From Sphacelaria rigidula (Eukaryota; Phaeophyceae; Sphacelariales), in contig CAXNAA020000507.1 of the NCBI GenBank assembly GCA_964200075.2, positions 1 through 20,629 of the forward strand: a DNA stretch of 20,629 nucleotides, read 5' to 3'. Positions 1 through 9,978 of the stretch are shown here, piece after piece (positions within the stretch are counted from its first letter, which is position 1; every line of letters starts with the position of its first letter). The position numbers were made by a program, and so were the translations under genes. The notes beneath the pieces are model-generated. The model had not been told where the DNA came from, searched no databases, and saw nothing but the letters and a program-made list of their open reading frames with translations.

Positions 1-125
1 GACCCAATCCGCGAGACCAAAATGAAAGGCGCGTCCCGGGGTAGAGATGGGTTGATCCCTTGAGACCACGGACTCATCTCGAGGAAGAGGAGGGGTTCAA
101 GGTGTGGAGAAAAAAATATATGTGT
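1..125 (+). mobile_element. SINE-like repeat, family 2, 3' portion (cut by window edge)
   Basis: This stretch matches, in inverted orientation, the distal half of the element at 8457-8790. Bases 50-75 are identical over 26 positions to the complement of 8529-8554. Weaker similarity runs from base 1 (CCGCGAGACCAAA against CCGCGAGATCAAA) to about base 100. It ends in an A-rich tract around 107-117, matching the A-rich end of the other copy. The tRNA-like head lies outside the window. It is non-coding; the open frame at 104-523 starts inside its tail. The right boundary is uncertain by about 20 bases. Confidence 0.6.
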
Positions 126-616
126 ATATGCCTCATGTTTCTACCCAGAACCGGACCCATGGGTCTTGTCCATGGGAAACTTCTAGCCATGAGAAACGTT
201 CCTCGGGTGTTGGCTGTACCGCTCTAGAAGACCTGTCGAACAGTCTGTGCACTTTGGGAGCCACGGAGCTATGTGTACGCTCCAAGCTCAAAGGTAACGC
301 ACACAATGCCATCAAGCTCAGATCTGTGAGCTTGGCTGTGCACCACACCACAAGCATATCCTGTGAGCTCGACTGGCTTGTGGCCTGTCTTTTGTCCGAG
401 ACACGGTGCGAGTCTGCACTGCTCGCCCCCCATCTCTCACTCTACTTCCCAGTCCACTTCTGGGACCTTCACTGTCAGCTCTCCGGAGCATTGTCCGGTC
501 CTCAACGCACCGTCATAGCTTGATCGATAGAGCACTCTGCTGTCGCATGGAGGCGAGGGCTCATAACCCTCTGGCAGTATTCTACTGTTGTGTACTAAAC
601 CATAGAAGCAACTCAA
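126..616. other. No recognisable gene
   Basis: A 139-codon open frame (104-523, plus) begins in the tail of the SINE-like repeat. Its product is cysteine- and serine-rich, shows no domain I recognise, and a shorter open frame lies antisense to it. I take it as chance. No other structure was seen. Confidence 0.5.
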
Positions 617-731
617 ACTGAAAAGACAAAACCCCCGTGTTGGCCTTCCTCCTGTGCGACCCCGGCGGGTGCGCCCACATGTATCGAAAGGTGTAGACCG
701 GCGTTCAGGATAGATGGAATGACAACATATC
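617..731 (+). mobile_element. SINE-like repeat, family 1, copy A (3' part only)
   Basis: The segment carries the family-1 signature: a CCTTCCTCCTGTG block, a GTGCGCCCACAT block, GTGTAGACCGG, and a 3' end in GATGG.ATGACAACA. The same blocks occur in the same order on the minus strand at 2867-2990, and partly at 4233-4292. The tRNA-like head and the first part of the body are missing, as expected for a 5'-truncated retroposed copy. I saw no clear target-site duplication. Confidence 0.65.
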
Positions 732-2010
732 GCGCCCAGGCCGCGGTTGTGATGGCTTCTCTTTCGCTGTCTGGGAGCTCAAGCTGTATATGGGGCATCT
801 GATGGATACCAGATGCCCTGTGGGTGTTGTGTGCCCCTATATACGTCTCGATGTTCTCCTGACTCGTGTTCCGGACAAGGTGCAGGGTCGATCGAACAGT
901 AGCTGGAAAGCAGTATATGATGACCAACAGCGACATCCGATATAGCGTAGACCGTAGATCCGCCTCCCTGCTCCAGCATCAACAGAGTGCAATGGCGTGG
1001 TACCGGTGGCAGAAGTTTCAAGGACGGTCCGGAGCTGAGTTGGCCTTGAACGTCAATTGAGATGATCGCTCACGTATCCATGGACCAACTTTCAAATTTC
1101 GCAAAAGCTTGGGGTCCAAAACACGTGTTCGATTGATACGTCGAAGTAAGAGCGCGCTGTAGTGTTAGCTATGCTAATCTGAGCCCGAAAAGCGTCCGGG
1201 TTGTTCGACGGCACCATACCTACCAGAGACAAGTAATCTTTTCTCCCTATTTCTTCTGGAATGTTCCGCCCGGGTACGCTTACTTTTAGGGTCCAACCTC
1301 CTCACGGGAGAGCCGCGCGTTCAGACGACGCCCTCCCAGCTCACGCACGACATACCTCTTTACCACCCACATACACCCTAAAGCACTGGCCGTGTCCTAG
1401 TGCTTTGAACCCGTACCCTTAAAACCTGAGAAATATATAAATCCGGATAATCGTGCTGACCGCGGGAGTTTCCCGGAGAATGACGAGCGCTGTATGATGC
1501 ATTCGGGTCTGAAGCACCCAATGCAAACATCAGTCCTCAAATCGCGCACGTAGCCGTGGGGAACGGGCCGGAAAAGGTCGAATCCCTGATGAAGTATCCT
1601 CAGCAAGCCCCCGTTCCCAAAAATTGCAAACGATGAATAACCACGGGCAGGAGGCTGGGGGAGAAACGTCGGACGAGAAGTGTGAGGAGTAGTACCTTTG
1701 TTCCGGTGCGCGCGTGTGTCCATGTGTGAAGAACTCCCTCATACCATGTTGGGAAAAGCGCCACCATTCGTGTACCTAGCTGCACAGGCCACCCTAAGAT
1801 AAGGAGCACGGCTTGTACTGTACTAAAACTACAGCATCGTGGTGACTGAGTTATGCCCCTCTCTTGGTTTGTTGTGTTCATTATATCGGTACCGCAATGT
1901 GCGCCGTACCGTCTCTACAGCCTCCGTCCTCTACGACTTGAGTTTCTACCTCGGGAACACACGGAATAGTATCATTCACCGTAGAATCGGTCATATTTTG
2001 CATCGGAATA
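732..2010. other. No recognisable gene
   Basis: Only short overlapping open frames of under 110 codons occur, on both strands (for example 1397-1723 minus and 1839-2117 plus). None has a recognisable motif or a consistent composition. I found no RNA gene or clear repeat. Confidence 0.45.
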
Positions 2011-2680
2011 CTTTTCACTCGGAAAAAAAACGCCAAAACCCAGATGATCTACCCTCGCGGTCGAAGGGTTTCACTTTGAAGCCAGTGCAGGAAAGGTTTC
2101 CTCTCCGGAGATTTTGACTCGAAAAGTGAGTGTACGGCGCAGATGGTCCACCCTGGTGATCAAGAGTCGCTTTTTAATACAGCTGGCAGGGGGAAAGAGG
2201 TGACGCTCTCAAATTGAGTAATCCGATACTTGGTGATATCCATAGAAGGACGGAAGGAACGCAGGGTGGGGGGGCAAAAGAAGACAACGCTATTCTGTAC
2301 TGTACTGTGCTGTGCGGTGCACTCTGCGGCTTTGTCATTCCATACAGATAACAGCCACCCTCAAGGTATGAGTCACTTGTGGAGCATGGGCCTGATTTTT
2401 CAAAACTAAGTGCAAGACAGAGATGGCGATCCAAGGGTTTCAGTTTGCAACTAGCTGGCAGCAGGAAGAGGTGACGCCCTCGAAGGGTTTGGTGTCACCT
2501 GATTCTTGGTGAAACCTATAGACAAGGGGAGCGAATGCAGCGGGGAAGAGAGAGAAGACAAGACCGTACTGTAGCATACACCATTGCACTACGAAACTGA
2601 GGATTGTAGATCGGGGTTGTCGCGACTTTGGCAGTCACCCCCAGGGTGGGTAACCTGTGTTGCATTGGCACATTTTTGAC
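2011..2680. repeat. Diverged tandem repeat, period about 280 bp
   Basis: Two full units and one partial unit can be followed by eye. Each begins with a TTTTTGAC.CGAAAA-like start (about 2111, 2397 and 2670). It continues with CAGATGG.GATCC, then (in the last unit) GGGTTTCAGTTTG, AGCTGGCAG.GGAA(A)GAGGTGACGC.CTC, a TTGGTGA.A.C.ATAGA block, GCAG.G.GGG, GAAGACAA, and a CTGTA-rich stretch. The partial unit at about 2011-2110 keeps only the first blocks. Divergence is high, so the duplication is old. No coding role is evident. Confidence 0.55.
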
Positions 2681-2866
2681 GTGAAAATGAAGGACGACCA
2701 GACCGTTCGGGCGATGCAATGCGACAAGGAGATGTACGTACCATGGGTGCAGAAAGCCTTCTGTGCTTCTTTTCCGACCGATCGGAAGGGTCACTCCCAT
2801 TCTTCAGCTTGCGGGATTTTTTTGAAAAAATTCCTAGGCCAAATCAGGATAGCTAACGTTCGCTCG

Positions 2867-3222
2867 TGTGTGCGTGTGTGTGTTGTCGTCCCATCTATTC
2901 TGGACCCCGGTCTACACTTTCGGGTATATGTGGGCGCACCAGGCTGGGTCACACAGGAGGAAGGTCAACACAGGAGTTCTTTTATGTTCGTTTCTGGTAC
3001 TCCACCTTCCTTCTGCGGTGCCTGCCTTTTTTTATCGCGAGAGGGGTTTGGTAGTCCCTTCCCGTCGTCGATCATTAAGTCGAGTTTTGTGTCTCCTAGC
3101 CATAGTCACCCTCCACCGTTGGGCATGGTGTGAGAAAAATTCCTAGATCGCTCCGAGATTTGAACCATCGACCCAACCGTCAGAAGGTTTCGGGGTTACC
3201 AACTGAGCCACCGGGGCGACCG
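2867..3222 (-). mobile_element. SINE-like retroposon, family 1, copy B (most complete, with tRNA-like head)
   Basis: Read on the minus strand, the element starts with a tRNA-like head (3222 down to 3146), followed by a ~270 bp body that ends in GACGACAACACACACAC, a CA-rich tail. A head with internal RNA polymerase III boxes, an unrelated body and a simple-repeat tail is the standard layout of tRNA-derived SINEs. The body is shared with copies at 617-731 and 4100-4292. SINEs encode no protein and rely on a LINE partner, and none is visible here. Short open frames across the body (2657-3133, 2868-3146) are artefacts. No target-site duplication was found. Confidence 0.65.
3146..3222 (-). other. 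tRNA-like head of the SINE-like element (not a functional tRNA)
   Basis: On the minus strand, a TGGCTCAGTTGG A-box and a GGTTCAAATCT B-box-like sequence have tRNA spacing. The ends can pair (GGTCGC with GCGATC, one G-T wobble), and a possible anticodon arm AACC-loop-GGTT lies between them. The D-arm does not close and the T-arm has mismatches, so this is a decayed, tRNA-derived polymerase III promoter. I cannot assign the parent tRNA reliably. Confidence 0.55.
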
Positions 3223-4099
3223 GCAAGATCTAGAGTACGGTGCATGTATCTGTGCGGGATACCGTACTGTCTAGATCTGTGCAGGATCGACCCACTTTCC
3301 CTCATCATCCCGCCACGTGCACTGCTGCTGATTCCAATAGCTAGACCAGCGCTATCATACTAGCCTACTCATGCTCACCAATATGCTTACGACGATCACT
3401 ATGGAACGTAGGTGACTGACGGCTGACGGAGATGGAGGCATTGACAAGCTACTAACCCCCCATCAACGACTTGCAACAGTAGCTTCGCCTGCCTGTCGGT
3501 CGCCGTTTATTTCTCCTTGCATCGCTAACTTGGCAGCAGACACGCAACTGGAGGCGTATTATAATCGTGTAATAACGACTTGCTGATGGAGATACTGCAC
3601 TGTAGGGTGATGCGTGGATGCTCGATGATCCAACTCAAGCCACACCAGCACGTTTAGAACATGTATGGATGTAAAGTTGACTCCGATCTCCTGCATGTGA
3701 TGCACGTGTACTGTCTGTAATGGCACGAGATATTGCGCCATCAGAAGCTTTCTGCTCAACGTATATTGTTCACTTGCCTACAGCTCAGGTGTTCTTCCAT
3801 GAATATTAGCAAACCTTGCAGGCGTGCGAGATGGCATTGCCGGGACCCCATTGCTGTCATCTTTTACAGGAAGGGGCCGTGACGTGTATACAACAAGCTC
3901 ATCCCGTGCACAAGCTATGATTATTGCGGGCCTCGCACAGTAGCGAAGTAGTTCGTTTTTAGCCGGAAGCAAGACGATGATGTTGTTCGGTTGGCTGGAC
4001 TTCTAGGGACGTCTTGTAGCCTTACCTTTCGTTTCGATATGGAGTACAGCACAGGTGGAATGTGCTAGTCAGGAGGGGAAAGCTTATGCACGAGTAAAA
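3223..4099. other. No recognisable gene
   Basis: Open frames here are 77 codons or shorter and conflict between strands. No motif, hairpin or repeat stood out. The last ~50 bases may be the eroded 5' part of the family-1 SINE copy that follows. Confidence 0.45.
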
Positions 4100-4292
4100 T
4101 TGTGTTTGTCGTGCACATGACTGAACAGTCGACGAGGGAAAGGGACTGCTGAACTCCACTCGCGATAAAAAGTAAAGGCAAGCACCGCAGAAGGAAGTTG
4201 GAGTACTAAAACAAATAAAGAAGAAAAAACTCCCGTGTTGACCTTCCTCCTGTGTGACCCGGGCTGGAGATGGGATGACAACACACAACACA
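4100..4292 (+). mobile_element. SINE-like repeat, family 1, copy C (internally deleted)
   Basis: Matches the minus strand of 2867-3100 in order: GACGAGGGAAAGGGACT, CTCGCGATAAAAA, AAGGCA.GCACCGCAGAAGG, GGAGTAC, GTGTTGACCTTCCTCCTGTG, and the end GATGGGATGACAACACAC. Compared with copies A and B it lacks about 40 bases between the GTGACCCGGGC and GATGGGATGAC blocks. This is the region that in the other two carries GTGCGCCCACAT and GTGTAGACCGG. It ends in a CA-rich tail like copy B. Its left boundary is unclear. Confidence 0.6.
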
Positions 4293-5474
4293 CATGCCTC
4301 GCGTGCTTACTCAGCGGTCTATGCTCTGAAACTAATGGAGTGTGACATCGGGTCCTTCCTACTTGACGAAGTGTTATTTAGTGAAGTTGTTGCCTCTCGA
4401 CGATCAGCAGGCTCGAGTAGTGGGGTCGGACGTTTAAGAAAAACGATTACTTGGTGGTATTTATGAATGACCACCCCAACCGGACTGGCTACATTATTTC
4501 GCGCGATCCCTATTCGTCAGACATATTTGAGTTATCCATGGGGTGTTGTTGTCTTGTTCGGGGTGGAAGGTCAGCGCTGCTGGGTGGGTATGGTCCTGAA
4601 TCAACCCAACACTGATGGTGCGGTTTGTACACGTGTCACTCCGATAACCGTTGTTTGCAAAGAAGGTCACTCACGCCATGAGAACGGGGCGGCGTTGCAA
4701 ACCCCAATGAAAAAAACATGTTTCCACGTAGCCTGAGAATGGTGAGCATGGCATAATTATGGATATCTAACAGGTTTCCAAGTCGGTACTTCTCACGGCT
4801 CAAACAGACACTTCCAAAACCTATGGCTCGATAATACTGATTCGATTTGAAGAGTGTTGCAAGGTCGTCCTCGAGTACGGTGTTTGGAGGAGGATCGCAC
4901 TGTACGGTACAGTACAGTACTTGATCTTGGCGGTATGACTGCGGCAAGGGGTGATGCCGTTTTCACTTGGTCCAGCTCGACGCACAGCATGTGGTTCTTC
5001 GAAACTGCAGTGCCTTATAGTACGGGACCAAAACGACGAATGCACCTGCAGCGACAAATGCAGTCCTCAGCATACCGTACCTTCCAGGGTACTGCATGCA
5101 TTGGTGTACACCTTGCAGGTCAGACGATTGGTTGAACAATCCCAACTTCGGTAGTCATTGCGGAGGTACAGAAAGGGACTCAGAAAGTGACGCCCTCCGC
5201 AACGCAGGAACGGTGCAACTGACGGCTCTATTGTGGTGCCACATTTCCTAGCAAGTACCGTCCGAGTACTTGGGGGTGAACTTGAAATAGGGAATGACAA
5301 AACAAACCTACCCATTATCGAGCTACACGGCTCGCCGCACACAAGAGTTCGATTCACTATCGCAACTCTTTTGTCACATCGATCGTTGGACAGGAAAATA
5401 GCGGAAGAGTCCACACCGACGACGGCACCCACCCCGTCGAGAAAAAAGACGAAAACCGCCGTAAGACAAGGAAG
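4293..5474. other. No recognisable gene
   Basis: Several open frames of 60-148 codons overlap on both strands, with no recognisable domain. The longest is minus 5067-5513, which crosses into the fold-back arm. A short TACAGTACAGTACTT simple-sequence patch lies near 4905-4921. The motif GTGACGCCCTC near 5188 also occurs near 2471 and 19635. Confidence 0.4.
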
Positions 5475-6560
5475 TTGGAAGCGGACAATACGAGAGAGAT
5501 ACGAAAGCACCACAGCAGTATTTTGTTTTTTTACTACTCATGGAAAAGGTATTTGATCCTTTGCGATTGCTCGAACCCGCTGTCGCTAGCTTTGAACCAT
5601 GATTTATGCACATGTATTGAGCGAGAGATATGGCGGCAGGAACCACTTCTCTGGGGAATCATTACTTTTACACGTAGGCTTTCGTCACAGAAAAGTAAGC
5701 AGAAAGAAACGGCGTAGCAGTGATCCTCGCCCCAAACTCGGTCCATCTTGAAGCTTTGTTGCGGAAGTCGGAACCTTTTCCCGTTCAGGCTTGCTGCGGA
5801 CCAGGGAAGTCCCGTGCAGATTTTGAGCTCCATATACCGGGTGCCCTGCAGCGCTGTAGGGGAAGTTAGCGAGGAACATACGCTGCAACCTCATTTGTCC
5901 AATACGAAGCAAATCGTCAAGTGTTTTGGAGCTCGTTATTTGGGAATGCACAGACGGTCACGCCTGCGTTGGAAACCCCTTGGGAAAAGCGTTGATTTCA
6001 TTCGGGCTATGTACGGATGGCTCGTCACTCCACATGGGTGAACAACCAGGGACTGTCTCACGATTACATTGATTTTCTTCACATCGTTTCAACATGATAC
6101 ATGATGTGAGGTACTACGGTCTAACGCGTTCGACGTTGTATGGGTCTCATGAGCTCGGAGCACTGCCCCACGTGTCACGACAACAATCCTTGCTTCGGAT
6201 CAGTATCCTCAAGCCGCAATGTTTCTGAGAAGTGCCTGTTGATGCCAAAAAGAATGCCGACCTACAAAAAATGCTTTTCGTAGCCTCGCTCTTCAGGGTA
6301 TAGGCCGTAAGATCACACACTTCTACCGTCATTCATTTTGTGTATCTGTACTCCAGGTCACCACGAAACTTTCCGACAACGGGGTTTTTCAATTTCTTAC
6401 ATTTTGCCGGTTGTCGGGGGTCGAAGGGTTCTGGGAGATACGGGGGCGATCACGTGACGTTCGGGGACCCCCGAAAACCGGCGAATAAGAAAACCGGTAA
6501 GCACCATCTTCAGAGAGTCGTAATGCCGTAAAGTACATGTGCTCGATTTCCAGAGTCTAA
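5475..6560 (+). repeat. Left arm of the fold-back element
   Basis: Inverted copy of 9962-11450, alignable along most of its length, with the relation fading just inside 6560. Compared with the right arm it lacks a ~294 bp segment (right arm 10748-11041) and a ~110 bp segment near 10190-10300. A minus-strand open frame (5534-5833) has a counterpart in the right arm; see findings. Its innermost 200 bases are themselves an imperfect palindrome. Confidence 0.7.
6345..6540. repeat. Nested imperfect palindrome at inner end of left arm
   Basis: The first half (GTACTCCAGGTCACCACGA ... GCCGGTTGTCGGGGGTC) matches the complement of the second half (GTACTTTACGGCATTACGA ... GCCGGTTTTCGGGGGTC) over about 90 bases, with gaps. 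The single strand could fold into a long hairpin. The equivalent structure is at 9979-10178. It looks like a small MITE-type unit forming the inner end of each arm. Confidence 0.6.
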
Positions 6561-6724
6561 CTCTAAACCCTCCGTAACATTTCGGGCATATTTGCGCTAA
6601 AGTGTCTCGTGTCCGATACAACCTCTTAACTTAATTGATTTGAGTATATGACGGTATTTTTGACGTGAAATAACCCGGTTTTTATCAGTTTGTCAGGTTT
6701 CGCAACGAAATTGTACCAATCGTG

Positions 6725-7298
6725 TAAGGTCAGGTCGAGTAGAGTATAGTCAATACTCGGTAGTTTCGAAAAGTCATACTCGTAGAACTCAGATTTTGAG
6801 TGAGGTATCTGAGGTCGTACTCAATCTACCTACACGTTGAGTGGAGTATTTGAAGTCATACTAAATTCACCCAAAATTCAAGTGGAGTATTGAGGTCACA
6901 CCCAAGCAATACTCTATATTCCAAGTATTACTGAGAGTACTTACCCAGAATTTGAGTGGAGTATTTAAGGTCGTACTCAATCTACCCAAAGTCTGAGTAG
7001 AGTATTATGATCATACCCAAGTGCTTCTCCATACTCCGAGTATTGCTCAAAGTACTTCCCAAACATTTGAGAAGAGTATTTGAGGTCCTACGCAATCTAC
7101 CCAAAATCTGAGTAGATTTTTTCAGGTTATACTCGATGTACCCAAAATTTGAGTAGAGTGTTTAAGGCCGTACTCAATCTACCGAAAACTTGAGTAGAGG
7201 TTTTGAGGTGATTCTCAATCTACCCAAAGTTTGAGTAGAGTAGATACTCGGTATGTTCACCCGAGTATTCAAGAGTACATGCTTTATTCGAACTGCCC
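6725..7298. repeat. GAGT/ACTC minisatellite block A with short inverted ends
   Basis: Many diverged copies of a ~41 bp unit run through here, with the consensus TACTCAATCTACCCAAAA followed by TTTGAGTAGAGTATTTGAGG. Some are separated by a longer variant (ACACCCAA...ATACTCTA...GAGTA.T.CT.AGAGTACTTACCCA). The block opens with AAGGTCAGGTCGAGTAGAG and closes at about 7250-7298 with a related inverted sequence (CGAGTATTCAAGAGTACATG ... CGAACTGCCCTTG). Nothing coding; two blocks of the same material flank 7299-7671. Confidence 0.65.
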
Positions 7299-7671
7299 TT
7301 GCACTGTGTCCCCCGCTGGGTTTCCCATAGAGGAGTCAGATGTGCGGCCAGTAGAGTCGCTCATTTTGATTATACCTACCCGTCTACTCGATTACTGAAT
7401 GATGATGAGGAGCGCTTTGTACTGAAACTGACATCGAAGAGGTTGCGAGGTATCAAGTATGTACTGCCGTGGGTGGGGGCAGGTGAGCTGGGGCAGGTGG
7501 GTTCATTCACCTGCGCGTTTGTTTAGTTTTTGGATGGCCATCATCCGCTCGTTCTCATTGCAGCTCGTGACGTAACGTCACTCATCTCATTGATGACCAT
7601 CGTTACGCCCATGAATTCAGCATAGTCCGTGAAGTGACGTCACGAAGCCGCCGACAGTCACGGTTACTCAT
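7299..7671. other. Unique segment between minisatellite blocks, with CRE-type palindromes
   Basis: It holds GTGACGTAACGTCAC (7567-7581) and GTGACGTCAC (7634-7643), each a clean palindrome, plus an inverted CGTAACG/CGTTACG pair. TGACGTCA is the classical CRE site for bZIP proteins, but these may equally be the ends of a small mobile unit. A 75-codon open frame (7299-7526) shows no recognisable domain. Confidence 0.4.
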
Positions 7672-8036
7672 CACACCCAAATGATACTCTATACCTGAGT
7701 ATTTCTGAGAGAGCTCACCCAATATTTGCGTAGAGTATTTGAAGTTATACTAAATCTACCCGAACTTTGAGTAAAGTATCTGAGGTCGTACTCACGTGAT
7801 ACTCTAAACCCAACTACTGCTGAGAGTGCTTACCCAAAATTTGAGTCAAGTATTTGAGGTCGTAACTGAATCTACCCAAATCTTGAGTAGATCATTTGAG
7901 GCCGTACTCGATCTACCCAAATATTGCATAAAGTATTTGAGGCCGAACTCGATCTACCCGAAATTTGAGTAAAGTAATTACTCGGGTATTTTACTCGAGT
8001 ATTCAAAACTACATACTCTACTCGACCTGTCCTTGA
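7672..8036. repeat. GAGT/ACTC minisatellite block B
   Basis: Same ~41 bp unit family as 6725-7298. It starts within the longer variant unit (CACACCCAAATGATACTCTA) and ends in ACTCGAGTATTCAAAACTAC followed by CTCGACCTGTCCTT. That terminus is the complement of the AAGG.CAGGTCGAG start of block A, and a direct repeat of the block A end. Either block A plus B is one element split by 7299-7671, or B is a 5'-truncated second copy. Confidence 0.6.
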
Positions 8037-8456
8037 AATAATTGTTTGACTACCCCGGGACGAATAAATATATATTTTTTGTTTTGAGGCATTTTATGCC
8101 GGCTCCCGGGGGTTTCGACGCCTGAACCCGCGGAAGCCCGTGTGAGCGGGGCAGCTTCGAAATATTTTCAACGACCAATTTATTTTCTTCGGTTGGAGCA
8201 CCAATACGCAACGAACTACCAAGTTTGAGTATAATCATAGCCGTTCCACGACAGATATAAGCGAAACTGTCCAGAAGCCTTCTGGGTCTTTGATGCAGAT
8301 CATCAGTAGGAATCCGACGACGCCCAAACCTCACATCATGAAGATTCTACCGGTTTGGGTATTCGACCCCATAGTAAGCGTTTTCAAATGTTTTTTTTTG
8401 CAGTCGGATTACTAAGCTGATGGTGGATACTACAAACTGAAGCACATGAAAAGTGT
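8037..8456. other. No recognisable gene
   Basis: A 94-codon minus open frame (8050-8334) has no domain I recognise. It carries a GGCTCCCGGGGG patch near 8101 and short homopolymer runs near 8392. Nothing further seen. Confidence 0.4.
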
Positions 8457-8790
8457 GTGATTTTTTTTTTTTTATTATTACTCGTTATTTTACTTGTCGC
8501 ACTCCAAACGCCTCCCCTTACTCGGTACGAGTCCGTGGTCTCAAGGGATCAACCAATATCGCTCCTGCTCATGCCTTGCCATTTGATCTCGCGGAATTGG
8601 GACAGCGCTCCCGCATTGCGTCAACTCCCGTCAAACAAACTCAGTGCTCTACTTTTTGCTGACTCAGGTACCCTCGCTTCCGACGGTGGAAATCAGATAC
8701 ATGAAGAAAAAGATACAACGCATGGGGAATCGAACCCATGATCTGCCCACCTTAGCGGTGACAGTCGGACCATTGCACCACGGGGTCGCA
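8457..8790 (-). mobile_element. SINE-like retroposon, family 2, nearly complete
   Basis: On the minus strand it begins with a tRNA-like head (8790 down to about 8716) and continues with a ~240 bp body. The body includes the 26-base block shared with 50-75. It ends in an A-rich tail, seen as a T-run on the plus strand at 8461-8473. Head, body and poly(A)-like tail in this order are the hallmarks of a tRNA-derived SINE. It sits inside the fold-back element, so it probably inserted after that element formed. No target-site duplication was seen. Confidence 0.65.
8716..8790 (-). other. tRNA-like head of SINE family 2 (Asp-like, decayed)
   Basis: The minus strand contains TGGTGCAATGG, matching the A-box consensus TRGYNNARNNG, and GGTTCGATTCC, an exact B-box. 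Between them, ACTGTCACC resembles the GTC anticodon loop of tRNA-Asp. The acceptor ends do not pair and the T-loop is one base too long, so a working tRNA is unlikely. It should still be a plausible polymerase III promoter. Confidence 0.6.
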
Positions 8791-9961
8791 GCGGCTGGTT
8801 AAAAACTTCGTATATTTGATATCAGAACAGCTTGAGCGCCGCTGATTGGTCGAGGGGCATTTCGCCCCCTAGCGCAACCACTACGGCCTTGAACAAAACT
8901 CCGGCTATGTCAATTTATCAATTTGTCCATGGGCAGTATGATGCTATGTATGCGATTTTTCGGTGAGTGCTGTGAAAGGGATATGGTGATGAGTGTATTT
9001 GGGCTGTTCATCTTGAACCGGCCTGCACGGCTAATAATGTTCACTAGGCCTCGCTAACCACAAATGTTTTGCTTTCTCTTCGAAGCGGTTTTGAAATACT
9101 ATCCCGTCTACATGGTGCAAGCGAATCGAGCACCTCACGTGTCGTGGTGCTCTCTGTTTGACAGTGGCACTTGCAGTCATAAGTGTGCACGTGGCAGCGC
9201 GTGTTTTATCTAGTATGTTCTCACCAACCGGTATTCCCCCCACTCCAGACACAGTAGTCCGCAATAGCATCTGAAACATGTCTCGAGACAGGAGCTACGT
9301 GGAAAGAACAGGCACCAATCAAAATTGGAATGGTCGTAGGTGCGGACATATTGATAAACGTCCCGTGGTCATCCCAACACCAGTATCTGTTGGAATATAT
9401 ATGGCTATCGTGGCTTGTGCATACAATACACAACCTTCAACTGTCAACCTTACGGGAAGATTCGGTTCACCACGTGAGCCCAGCTCTGACAAGAGAGCTC
9501 GCAGAGGCTGCACAGTGTTGTTTAACACTTGCTTGTGCAATGGAAGACGAAATATATATTTCAAGCTTAGCTCCTGATCCGGTCGATTATACACAATAAA
9601 GCACTTGGTTTCTTATAAACGCAAAAACCAATAACCAGCTGATATGCTTGGTTGAGTGGAGAAAAATAGAGAGGGACCACGAGGTGGCATCCCAGAAAAG
9701 TGTCTTATCTCAACAAAACCTTACGCCCTTGAAACTGTACGATTTGAACCATATAGCCATGAACTCTACATACATCAACTCTTGATACTAAAAACTTCTC
9801 GTCTCAAGCTCTTCACTATTCTGACATCAACAGTTCGACCTATCCATTCATCAATCCTACGCAACGATTAGGTCAAAACCCGTTCGTACTGTGTATTCTA
9901 CGTTCTACGTATGTTGCTGTTGATGTTGTACCGTCGCTTCATCCACCGCTAAAGTTGTTTA
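8791..9961. other. Inner part of the fold-back element; one unexplained open frame
   Basis: The plus frame stays open from 9258 to the stop at 9597-9599 (113 codons; first ATG at 9330). Its product has an even, protein-like composition: a hydrophobic first half with GMVVGADILINVPW, then an acidic end. I recognise no family, and the opposite strand is also open here. It could be the remnant of an element-encoded protein. No start signal, intron or partner gene supports it. Confidence 0.3.
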
Positions 9962-9978
9962 GGCTCTGAAAATCGATC

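Noticed and set aside
104-523. 139-codon plus-strand gene
   Set aside because: It starts in the A-rich tail of a SINE-like repeat, overlaps other open frames, and has no recognisable motif.
3146-3222. Functional tRNA gene
   Set aside because: A and B boxes are present, but the D-arm and T-arm do not fold properly and the sequence continues into a dispersed repeat body.
5067-5513. 148-codon minus-strand gene
   Set aside because: It straddles the outer boundary of the fold-back arm, has no recognisable domain, and the plus strand is also open here.
6725-8036. CRISPR array
   Set aside because: The units are diverged, contiguous and self-similar, without unique spacers of constant length, and the window is eukaryotic in character.
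8716-8790. Functional tRNA-Asp gene
   Set aside because: The acceptor ends do not pair and the T-loop has an extra base; it heads a SINE-like repeat.
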